A DNA stretch of 64,000 nucleotides from Cloeon dipterum (taxonomy: Eukaryota > Arthropoda > Insecta > Ephemeroptera > Baetidae), in assembly GCF_949628265.1 (NCBI RefSeq), contig NC_088786.1, positions 2,170,001 through 2,234,000 on the forward strand, written 5' to 3'. The notes beneath the pieces were generated by a model. It searched no databases and had not been told where the DNA came from. It saw only the letters and a program-made list of their open reading frames with translations. The position numbers and the translations under genes were made by a program. Within the stretch, counting starts at the first letter, position 1, and every line of letters starts with the position of its first letter. Below are positions 40,001-52,100 of this stretch, piece after piece.

Positions 40001-43000
40001 TCGCTTGATTTCGATTCCTCTCGTCGCGATCTGTCCAATGGTGTGCGAGTTTTGAGGAACAATACCCTAAATTGTGAAAATAATCGTGGTTTTATAACCG
40101 ATTTGAGCAGCCTGGGAAATATTTTAGCTTTTTCCAAATGATTGGACAGTATTTCAAGTCAAGGTAAAAATAATTTTCTGTACGGCTTTATTTTAAATCA
40201 ATTTATATTGCTTAATTTTTTTCTCAATGAGGCTAAGGCAATGTCGTCTTGAATCACGGAGCTTGACGATTTTGTTTTGCGAGGAAATGGACGCGACGGA
40301 AATTCGTTTTGTCGCCGTTGGTGTAATTAGCAGATTTCCCTTGAGAAGGCGCATCATGGCGAGTGGAGGAGCGGAGAAGAGAAGATTTCCCATTCCGGCC
40401 ATTATATTTCGTGTTGATTATTGATCAACAAGAGAGGAGGAAAGAAAAGCGAAGGCGAAACAAATGCGCAAAGCATTGTCGGTAACTGCTGCTCATTAAA
40501 AGTTATATCCGCTGAGTGAGCTCGCTTTTCCGAAACTCGACTGATTTTGCGCTTTATTATTTTCGCCCGCCCGAAGCCCCGTTCCAGTTGCATTCTCGCC
40601 CCCGAATAATAACGTGAGCAGGATATTTTCCATTGTTTCGGCACACAATGAGAGGAATTTCATCCGATACAATATGGCTCTCTTACATAGCACTTGTCAG
40701 GGTTTTTCCCCGTCATTATCTCGTTTAATTGCAATAACGAGAGTCTTTTCACCATCTACGAAAATTTAAAGAATCCCGTTAGAGTTCATAAATTACTTTG
40801 CAGCCTTAAAATATTCATCAAAAGGGCCTTTATACGGTAGTAAAAATTGTCCGTTGCTCTTTACACAGTCCAACAAGAGACCTTAATTGTTTCCACGAAG
40901 AAATTTCCGCATCCTCTTCGTGAAGCCGTGCAATATCTGGAAATCCGAGATAAAATTCTGCCGCTATAAAAGATTCTGCTACCTAGTCGTTTGAGCGGAA
41001 TCGCACAATTTTTCGTAGACGTATCACACACGTGCGTAAAATCCGATGCAAAAAACGAGACTGGCTGAATATTTCATGTTATTATCTGGCGCGTAATGTA
41101 AGGTCGGCGAAAAGGCACTCTATTGACTGCTTTTATCTGCCATAATCTTGGCTACGGAGAAGCCATAAAATGGCAGCCAAGCCGTTCGCAGTATACACGT
41201 TGTAATCTTTTGAAAAACTGCAGTATAATGTTTTAGTAATTTGCGGCAAATCCCCGGCTCAAGCACGCCGCAATTTGATTAAGTAGCGCTCAAGAATAAG
41301 GACGAGGCGGCTGCTGAGAAGAAAAAATCGAGAAATTGCCGCCGTGCGAGGGAAAAGGATTGTAGGCACACGAAAGACCTGAAATCGATTCTATGATCAA
41401 CTTATTTATTTTCAAAACGTAAGAAACTCTACAACAACCGCGTATGGATTTGATGTCCAATCGTCCGATGGATGGCCACGAGTGAATTGTTTTTATTTGT
41501 GTATTTTCAGTGTGTTTTCTGCATAATTACCTCCCCGTCTCTTATTTAGCTTAAAATGTATACATTTTTCAAACGTGAATAACAAACAGTTTTTTTAACC
41601 GCTGTTTTCGTTTGGAATTGTTTTCAGTTAAAATAAAACTGTAGGGAATATCTTGACAGTTCGTCAGCTTTTATTAGCATCAATCAAAATAATTTACCGG
41701 CGGTTTAGAATACGCTGCCCGCGTTTTCCAGAATGCACGCGGCGGCAACTAGGCGAGCGATGTGCATGCAGACGTGTTTTTTGCCCACTGGCGGCTATGT
41801 TATGCACATCACACGTGAATTCGCCATGAAAGAATATTAGAGTAACTCCATGGCGCGCAGAATTAGATGATTTCCACGAGGAAATCTTTTCCAGGCTGCG
41901 CTGCACACACGTGATAATCTGGCGAATCACGCCATTATTTTGCACGGCGCGCGGCAAACAATTTCATTATTCTCGCTGAATTCACCGCCCGGCGAGGGCA
42001 AATGGATTTTGCTTGCATGTTGCAGAAATAGGCCACATGCGAAGGAAACTACTAAAGATGTTTTGCCGAGCACGTTGCTCGATGTGTGTCTTTTTGTTGG
42101 GTGCAGCTCGCGAGAATTCAATTCACCTGCATGCTCCGCGGAGCCGCATGCAAACGAATTATTAAGTTATCGCTGGTCAATCGATCCCCCCGAGTTAGCG
42201 GTCTCGTTCTATCAACAGAGTGCTATTTGTTGTTGCAGTAGCTGGCTGAACTGCCCATCGGCAAGTCTAACCCCAACGGCTTACGGCTGCTCGTCTGTTT
42301 CCCGGCCAGCCGTATAAGTTTCAGCTTTGTAAGCTATATCCTTTAACGACTCCACTGAAGTCATCATTTATTGCAGCCTAGATAATAAAAATCCGTGCCA
42401 TTATGGAACATACCCAAAGAAAATAATCTTCAATTCAAATACTGAGTCATTTTTAGGGCAATTAAGATTTTTCCCGTGAACCAACAGGTTAGGAAGTTTA
42501 TTAATTGATAAAAAATATGTTGCAAGTTTGAGATGCTTCCGACAGTTTGATAAGCATCAAAATTAGACCTTATCTGCAATAAACTGCTTTAAAATTAAAA
42601 GTAATTAGGGTTGATTCTGTTAAATGGGATTTGCTTTAAAAGTAGCAACTTGAAATACTTATTTTTAAGCAGCTCTGGCTGGAAAATGCAATGCTGAAAA
42701 TGGGAAAATGGGACCAGGGCTCACATTTTAATCTCAAAGCCACGAAAATTAGCTCTAACGGTGTGCGAATTTTGAGTTAAATTTCCCTAAATCGTGATTT
42801 TACAATTTATGCTTACCGTTGTTTAGCCGATTTCCCCGTAAATTTAAACGACAAATCGGGAAAATTTAAGCTTTTTCCTCATTTTTAGATAGCATTTCAT
42901 TAAAAATGATATTTCACAAATTTTCAGCAAAGCTTTACTCTAAAGCAAACATTCCATATTTATTTTCAGTAAATATAGTGGTAAAAATCAAGAATCTCCT

Positions 43001-46000
43001 CGTTGTAGAATAAATTTTGATGTGAGGACCGCCCTTTCCTGTACAAAAGAGGTCCACCATTCTAAAGGAAAAGAGTGAAACGTTCGAATGTGTTCCTTGT
43101 GTGTGCGCATCCGAATGCGGGTCACGACGCGCGTTTCCTCCATGATTAGCGAATTCCATTCATCGGCGGACTGCTCGATCAGCGTATGCAACCGGTCGCG
43201 TTGACATGAGCGGCACGTTGCATAGCTCCGCTGCGGCGCACGGCTATTATTTCTTATGGATGCAAGGCAGCGGCGTGCTTATTAGACAAGCAAGCAAGTG
43301 CCATTCATGTTTACAACCCTTCATCTCGTCGGTGCAGCAGCCTGTGCACGTAAATCGGCCTAAACGACGCCGCTACTTGTCGCCAAAGTGCTCACGGCGC
43401 TGACCTCCATTGTGAGAGCAGTCTCAATTTGTCTGCACCGCCAGCGATGACGATGAGCAATGAGAAACGTCTCAAATTTCAGCTGTGCTAATGGATTTGT
43501 GCAATCCGGTGATAATGGCCTTATTTTTTGTAGTGTTTCGAGGAAAAATCCAGCTTTACGTGAAATACGATTTAAAAATTAGGAAAAAGCAAAAATTTTC
43601 CCAGGCTGCCGTTTAAATTTCTGAGAAAATCGATTCAAAATATTGTTCTCTACTGTAAAACCAAATTCATGGATTTTTTCCTAAAGAGATAAACTGTTGC
43701 TAATTTTAACAAACATTAAATGAATTAAATATGCTTAATTGTTGGCCTATAATGTACAGCTCCACTTTAAAGGAGGAAGCGGAGATAATTAATTAGAGCA
43801 GGGCTTCATTAGTGTTGATACAAGGACGCTCGATTATTGCCCAGAAGATCAGTGCGCTATTTACGGCCGTGAGCGTAGACGGGAAGGAACAAACATATCG
43901 ATTCGGCGAGCAGCCATTGATCCCTTGATCTTTTTTTACGGTCCGCAGACTCAACATTTATAAGTCAACAAAATGCCCTGGAGGCTGCGCGTCCGATTTA
44001 TGACGAGATGATCGTCCGATTCCTTTCGCGCGCGTCCTTGGGGAGCGCGCGCGGCCGCCGCAAGGAGACAAAGTGAGAGAGACGCGCGCGTTTCACCAGA
44101 TTTCACATTTCTCGCGGGAGCTGATGAGCAAAAGCAAATGAAACACGCGTGGGAGTGGGTGGGCACACCTCGCAGTTTACTCACGGGTAACAATCATTGC
44201 TCAGAGAGCCGAGGCAGCTTCTCTTATTGTTTGAAAAATCATATTCCACAGGGCTGGCCACGAATATAAGCATTCGGCGAAACCATTTCAGCGTCGTCGT
44301 GCTTGCCAATTAAATCAACTTTACGTGCTCGCTGAGCCGGAAAATCAAACAATTACTCTCGCCAACAGTTTTTCGCTCTGTGTGTTTCCACTTTTTGAAA
44401 AAATGCTTTTCGTTTTTTGTCGTGAAAAAAGGCCCGTGCGAATATGTACCCATGCGGCTGTTGGCTCGACGCTTTTTTACGCAAGACTTTGCAATTATTC
44501 GACAAATCTTGTTTTGAGTCAACAATCGCCAAGAAATCAATATCTTTCTTTTTCTTTGGGTTTATTTTCTTGTGAATTTAATTGAAAATTGAAATGTCTT
44601 TTCGCTTGGTTTCGATCCCTCCAGTCGCGATCTATCAAATAGCGCCCGAATGTTGAGGAAAAGTCACCTTAATTGTAAGCTAAATCGAGATTTTACAAGT
44701 TGTGCTCGCCGCTTGATTATAATGCCGACTTTTGAGCCGGTTTTCTCAAAAAATATGACTTGTTTATCTTTCGAAATTCAGCTAGACCTTTTGTGTTGGC
44801 AGTTAATAAACGAAAAAACTCGAAATAATAATCGTCTCGGTTTACAGTGGCGAGGCAAAAGCCAATTAATTCGGGCTCCGTGTTCGCGCACCGGAATTCG
44901 ATCGCTTGGCGATGAGGGTCAGATTTGATCTCATTAAAGAGGCGTCAAATGAGTCGCAATCAAAACAACCTGGGAGTGTTGGGGGGGAGCGATAAAATCG
45001 AAAATGCGGCGAAACCGAATCCAAGCGCGAGCAGGGGTGAGTATGCGAGTTAGCAACCCTTGCTTTGTTGCAGCGCGCGCTGGACAAGTGTTGCGCTCGG
45101 CGGCGAAAAGCGAAAAGCGGCGCAGGTCATGTTGACAAATTATGCCTGTCAGTGCAGTTAAGTGACACGAGTCAACCGCCTCTCTGCATATTTTACCAGC
45201 CCTCGGGAGTGCACTCTGTCGTCCGACTTTGCGCGCGCAAACTAACCACCGACGGACGAGAATTAGCAGCCTTTGCTTGCGCGCGCGTCACTCCGGCTGC
45301 GGCTCAAAGTGATTAATTGGGAATCACACATTCGCGCGCCAAGTTCGGAAAATGGGGATTTGGATTGTTTGTTTCGAAGCACGGCAGTCACTCAGTGCAG
45401 TCGGATTAACGCCATTAGGGCTTAATCGCCAACCCAGTTTCGGCCCTTTTCACGCACCCTACCTCCGCGCGACACAAATCCGACGGGATGAGCCGACTTG
45501 CCAAGAAAAGTATACTTTGCCCTTGGGCTTAACCCTTTAGGGGGCACTAAATTAACGCGTGCACCTTTGACATAGAAAAAAATCGGAATGGATGCTTGTA
45601 TACAGCTATCGCGTGAACTCGAAGGTTTTTCACTCTCGCTGCCAGTGTCAAAATGTTGGGTATTTTTTCGACAATACCGACACAAAATATGTATCGGGAT
45701 GTAATAAAAAAGCCGACTTTTTGAAAAGACAATGAGGACATTTCCGATTATTTCTCGAGTGAAGAATTCTTCAGGAACATTTTTAGTTTCTCTAAGTGCC
45801 AAAAATTGACGCTTAGAGCAGATTCAAAGTTTTAGAAGCTATCAATGAAATTTCTAACTACCGGTGGAAACCTTTGTTATATATTTTTAAGACCTACCAA
45901 AACACTAAACAATTATTTCTGACAAATTTTTTAACTGCCGTTGATGATTAATAATTGATATTTACTAGAAAGTTTTTTTATCTCGGATAGCCACCCAAAG

Positions 46001-49000
46001 CTTCCCTTTTCTTCATTATGAAAATATCTCGCTGTCGACAGTTTGGAATTTGCGATCACATTTATTACTCAAAACACTCACAAACGTAACGCAGGATTTT
46101 AGCTGCATTTTTTGTCGTCAAAGGACTGTTGTTTACACTGTCTGTTTGAATCAAACAGACCAGTTGGAAAACCCGATGTGATGGATCACACTTTTTGTCG
46201 GCGCGAGCACATCGTCATCATACGCTTGATTTATGAACCGTGGACGGCACCTCTGAAAGAAGCGCGAAAGCCCATTTGATTGTTCTGCCGTCGAACTTGA
46301 TTTATGCAATGTATTTAGCTTTCAACTAGGATGAAATTTTCTAAATAAGGCCACAGCGGATGCCGCATTTGGTATTTAAAATAGTTTTTGCTTCCCGATT
46401 CGACTCAAGCTGAACACAAAAATCATAATTGATTTTTGCAAGCTGAAACTTTCCGCAATCGCTGAAGAATAAAGGCTAACGCGCCGCACGGTGGGTGTAA
46501 TGCCGTTGTTTTTTATGGTTGTTTTTGCTCTTGTGTTGCAGCAACGCCGATCGAACTGGTCGCAAGTGGTTCTGAAGCGGGTGCTGCCCACCCTGTCGGA
46601 CCAGTACAGCTGCGAGGTGTCCGCGGACGCGCCCTCCTTCCACACGGACTTCGTCACCGGCAAGATGAACGTCGTCGGTAAATTGATCTCGCGTTTATCA
46701 TTATCCATGCGCTGAAACATAAGCGAGCGGCCGAGTTGATTTAGGACGGGCCCGAATTAGCTCGTCCATTCACCCCTTTGCCGTCCGCAACAGCTTATTT
46801 GGTTTGCAACTGTTAATTAAGGCAAATAGCCGTCCTTGATACGGCCCTCGACTTCTCGAGAACCTCCGCAGATCGGACCCTGTCTGCCCAGACCCTTTTC
46901 AAACCGGACCGCTCGTTATTACTCTGCTACTCCGTCTGTGAGCTATGTATGCGGGTGTTTTGCCAGCTGGACGTGCGCGTGATTATGGAGAGCCACAGCC
47001 GCAGAGAAAGCAGAAATGATTTCCTTTTGGGAGCAACTAGGGTCTATCTATCTATCCGTCCGTCTCGCTCTCTCTCTCTCTCTTGCTCTCTCATGAGATG
47101 TAATCACTAATATTTGTTCTGAATTTGCGGCGCAGATTCCTCTGACCGCGAAATTCTGCATGTCACCCTTATTTGACACGCTCTGGTGTTTCCCTCGAGA
47201 TTTGTACCCATATTTGCAATTGATGTTTCCTTGTATGTCCTACAACTTCACACCTTTGTCGACTACCAACATTTATTTAGGTTTCCAGCAGGAAAGACCG
47301 TCTTTGACGAAGTTTCCGAGAGCACCAATCGATTCTTGAAGGCCGAATTAGATAGAGTGGATATTTTTTCCGACCAAAGAGTCCAGTGCGTAGCTCAAGT
47401 AGACCTTTTTCCCGCCAAAGCAATATGAATGCGAGAAGTACGCATGCGCCAGAGCTCTGGTTGGATAGGACAAATAAGTTTTTCGTCGAGGTGGACTCAA
47501 ACCGACTCTGACGCATGCGCAGTTCTCGCATTCATATTTTTTGGCGGGAAAAAAGGTTCTACTTGTGCTACGCACATCGTGCTCGACTTTTTGGTCGGAA
47601 AAATATCCATTTTACCTAATTCGACCCTCAAGAGTCGATTGGTGTGCTCAGAAACTTTGTCAAAGACAGTCTTTTGCGACAAAACATTGAAATTTTCATC
47701 TCGACGACAGTTATCAACCAAGTGTATTAAATTTAATTCGATCAAAATTGTTTTTAGTGGTTAGATAACTGATTCATATTCATCTACCGTGTTTGTGACA
47801 AAAAGTACAAAACAGAATATAGCCTGAGGCATAAAATGTTCTTCCATACCAATGCACAATCTACCTTGATCAGACCAGCTATGGGCAAATTGAATTTTGA
47901 ATTGTTATCGCCGGCAGCGAGCAAACCGCATTTGCAGAAACTAGGCACAGCGCTGCTTCTGAGAATTAGTCAATTATTGCTGTGTGTGTGTGCGCGCTGG
48001 TGACGGCGGGCGGTGTCTAGTCTTAATTATGCATGCAGCGCACATAAAGGGTCACATCTGATATGTAAATGCCCGGCGCGAGATTTCGCACTATATGCTC
48101 AATTATGAACGTGCGGTGAATAATTGAAAGGCGGCGTGGCCGGCGCTTGTTTCGCACCCTGGCTGCCCGCTGTGTATTATTCAACCTATCGGGTGCCAAA
48201 TTTTAATGGAAACTCACAAGTCACACACACGCGCGCGCCTGCAAGCAGAGAGAGGCTTTTGGCTTTGGCACGTCCCACCTTTTTGCACACAACAACCAAA
48301 GTCCAAAAAGGGAAGCAACCCGCCTAAATGAGCATTAATCTGGACTCAAAACTGCTTTGCCCGTAACATAACAGGCTTTTCTTGCGCTTGACTTGAAGGA
48401 ATTCGAGATGAATTTAAATTTGTTCAGCTGCAGAGATATTCTCAGTAGAGCAGTTTATTTTTTTTTTGTGAAATTTAGCAACAGAGTTTATATCTAATAA
48501 TGAAATCAGTACCGAGGAACAGTTAAATTTCAGACTTTGCCAAATTTCTTATAAAAATAGAATGATTTTTTGCTTGATTTCAATCCCTCTCGTCACGATA
48601 TATCCGATAGTGAGGAAAATATCCCTAACTTGTGAAATAAATCATGATTTTACAGTAGAGAACAAACCTTTGAGCCGATTTTCTCCAAAATTTAAACGGC
48701 AATTTAAGTTTTTTCCTAATTTTTAGATACTATAGTGGCTTTTGCACAAATTTCTCTTATTTATATTGCAAGTGAGGAGTTCTTCCTTATGTTTGAAGCT
48801 TCTTTCTTTTCGTCGATTTCCTTTGACCTCGGACGAGAGTTTATGTTGTTCTTATGAAGCAACGACCCTTCAAATATTTGCTCAATTTTGTGGCATTAAA
48901 GGTCATCTCTCGACTCAAAACATGAAAACGCACAGAGAGGCAAAACATAGAGAGGGCAAGGTCCATTTGCGGCAGCGAACTTTCATTAGAGATTGCTGGC

Positions 49001-49113
49001 GTTGGAGATAAATCAGCAGGCAAATGAATATTCTGTCGCAACAAACAAGCTGTTGGTTTCCTCTCCGCAGTCAAAGTTTGCGTTGTGCAAATTAATATGA
49101 ATTTGATTGCTGT

Positions 49114-49157
<44 letters not shown>

Positions 49158-52100
49158 CGCATTCTTGGAGCACTCGCCGCCAAGCCACGCCGAGCATAAT
49201 AAATCATTGCCTTTAATTCAACCGCCGAGTTGCCCTAGTTTAATTGCCTCACTAGCGCGTGCATTGGTTTATTTGCATCGGTTGTGCATCTCAGCTAGCA
49301 GACGACCAACTTGCAATTCCTCGCATCCTGCTGACTTCTGCACAGAGCAATTGCAGTTTCTAATTTATTCATAGGTCAGCGCGCGCGGAAAGCAGCTTTT
49401 CGCAAAACGGATCGTCTTTCTTTGCCAAGTTAACGACTCTTTTTGTTGAAATGTACAGAATGTCCGTTTCATTTTGTCGAGTACAAGAAATTGATTTTTT
49501 AAACTTTTCCACGAGGAAAGTGCTGCTGACAGGAAAACTTTTCTCATACTCGTTGGAAACAAATTACAATGAAATGTACACTAGTGGTCCTGTCTATATA
49601 TAGTAGCTTCAATTCTATGCATAAAAATGTGTTGCAGTTCTTCCAGCAGAGTATAAAAAATCTGTTTTTTCTATTCCTGCAGAATTTCATTTTACATTAC
49701 TGCCGCCGTGAGAGTGGTTGTTTACAAAAGTAATTAAACCCCAATGGAAATTTCATCTTTGCCGCGCGCGGAGCGAGCAGACAAAGTCTGCAAACCACCG
49801 ACAAGCATATCTCCACCGACCAAACCGACGTATTATGCTTCGCGCGCACTTTCACCGCACAGATATTAAAAATTTCAACTTTTCCGTGGTGCGGAAATAG
49901 CTCGTATAAAATTTTGCAATATTATTCGGCAAATCTCACCGGTAAATTCTTCCTTTACGGCCGTCATTCAATAAAGTTTTTGCGCGTTAATATTTTGTGC
50001 GGAGCGAGGGAGCGAACACCTCGCTCTCCAGCAGCGATATTATACACGTGTTTGCTCGGGTCGCTATTCGAACTAATATTGAGGCTCTGGCAAATATACA
50101 GTACACCGCGACGCGTATAAGCCGCAGCAAGAGCGAGAGTGAAGCAGCAGATCCGCCTACAGGTGAAAAAATATATATACTTCACGCCGAAAATAAGCAA
50201 ATAATCCGACGACGCTGGCAAACCCGTCATTCGCCTCTGGCGTTCGATCTCCTGTGAAGAGCAAAATCACTCGGCTCTGTTCTTTGAACCGAGTGCTCGT
50301 CGCTCGATTGTTCTTCGAACAGGTAGCTTTTATCCTCCTCGCTCTTGCGCATCTCACACATTTCTTAACTCGACATAAAAATTTTACACGCTGAACGGTA
50401 TGTGTAAAGATTATGCAGACTAAAATGTTTGAACTTTGAAATTTTTGATCAAAAGACTGTCAAAAAACCTGCCCGTTGGCTCGCATTGTTCAGGCATTCT
50501 CAGGAATGTCAAAGCTACCCAATATCGGAAATGGCAAAATGTGGTTAATTAAGCGACTCGAAATGCTCAAATAGCTCAACGGGCTGCTTAAACTCGCCAC
50601 TCTAGCTCTTTTCCGCACCTTCCCAGCGGCCTTATAGGCACAAATTTCTGACGTTTCAATCGGGGAGGCGAAAAAATGACAACATTGGGCGCTCGGTGGT
50701 GCTTTTTGGTGAGCTCATAATGTCAATTTGCAATAAGCTATGAAAGCTAAAGCTCGCCGATTTTTCTCTTTAGAAACAGATAAGACCGTTATACAAAGAA
50801 ATTTATTCATATATCCATTTCCTTTTGGAGAGGCAGACAGACGGCTTTTGCTTGCTTGTTCTGGTTGTGATATTGAAAAATGTGCCGCAGCGATTTGAAA
50901 GAGGCTGAGCGTGCTGAGGGCAAAAAATCACTTAACTGATGAGTGAGCGGCTTTTCGCCCTCGAGCCCTCTCGCAAAATCAAAGCTTCTTTTAGCGAGGG
51001 GAACGTCTGTTGCAGATCTGCCGGTGAAGCAGCCGCAAATCACCAACATCAAGTCGAGATATCGTCCAGACGAAACTTTGCACGGAAATTGCTCATCACA
51101 CAACTCGAGGCCGGCGGCTAATCTCACTTGGATCATCAACGGACACTTGGTAAAAACTTTGCTCCACCGCCCACTGGGAACAAATAACTCACAGACACTT
51201 GAACCGTTATTAACTTAAGTAACCAAAGTTATGCCATACAAAAAAAGCAGACCAACAAATCACTCGCAAATCGAGTAAATCCTTGCTTGAAGATTAAAAA
51301 AGTCATACTGGCCGACCTAAAATATTTTCCTTTCTAAATAGAGCGAAATGAGAATTTTCATAGCCGCTTGACGATTTTAAGCGGCGCGTATATAGCAAAA
51401 CAAAAAGCGGCCTTTCGGGATAAACTGTAAACTTTGGTGTAAGCGTTGCGGTTTTGCAGGCCAAAAACAGCCAGCTGATCAGGTACCCGAGGATCAAAGA
51501 GCAGCACGAAAAAGAGACGTCGACTCTGGGGCTGCGATTTTTAGTCGAGCCGCGCCACTTTACGTCGGGACGGCTCAAAATCCGGTGCTCGGCCAGCATA
51601 GGCAACCTCTATTGGCAGAGCACGGAGAAAAGCATCGAGGAGGAAAAGCCGAGGCCGCCGCAGCCGGCCACCCCGAGCCCAACCTACGGCAATGACGTCC
51701 TCGACAAGGACTTCAGGGACACGAACCGCCGGTGGCCAGAAATGAATAAGCTGCCAGGTAAAAAGCAACACACACTCTTTCTTCCCTCGCAACACATATG
51801 CAAATGAGCTTCTTTGAGGCACGGCGTGCCAATTTTTCGCAGCTGATTTGCCTTTTACGAGCTTTTGTGGCGCACGTATTTCGATGGCTGTAAAACTGTG
51901 CGGGCCTGCTTTTTATGTATGTGCACAGCCAGAAATTAAAGCGTACAAAATTGGCTGCGCACACAGTTTTATTAGCGAGCATAAAATTGCGGTCAACTGC
52001 AGCTGCCCGTGAATTTTTAAACGCATTCGCTGCGCGGCCCCAATTCAAAACGAAACGTACCACCTGAGCTTCAACTTATCGTCCCCTGCCAGCGCTCGGT

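Larger units (their letters stand above)
25050..46541. other. 21.5-kb beat intron
   Basis: This stretch between the two Ig1 half-exons holds MITE copy 2 (28418-28771), copies of the diverged repeat at about 26800, 39947, 42700, 43545 (reversed) and 44583, a (CA)n tract at 33599-33620 and several short CT/GC-rich runs. I found no nested gene on either strand; the open frames within it lack domain motifs. Confidence 0.6.
46678..51015. other. Beat intron between Ig1 and Ig2
   Basis: About 4.3 kb of non-coding sequence with MITE copy 3, repeat copy f and a (CT)n tract. The Ig1 and Ig2 modules are thus separated by a phase-1 intron, the usual arrangement for Ig-domain exons. Confidence 0.6.
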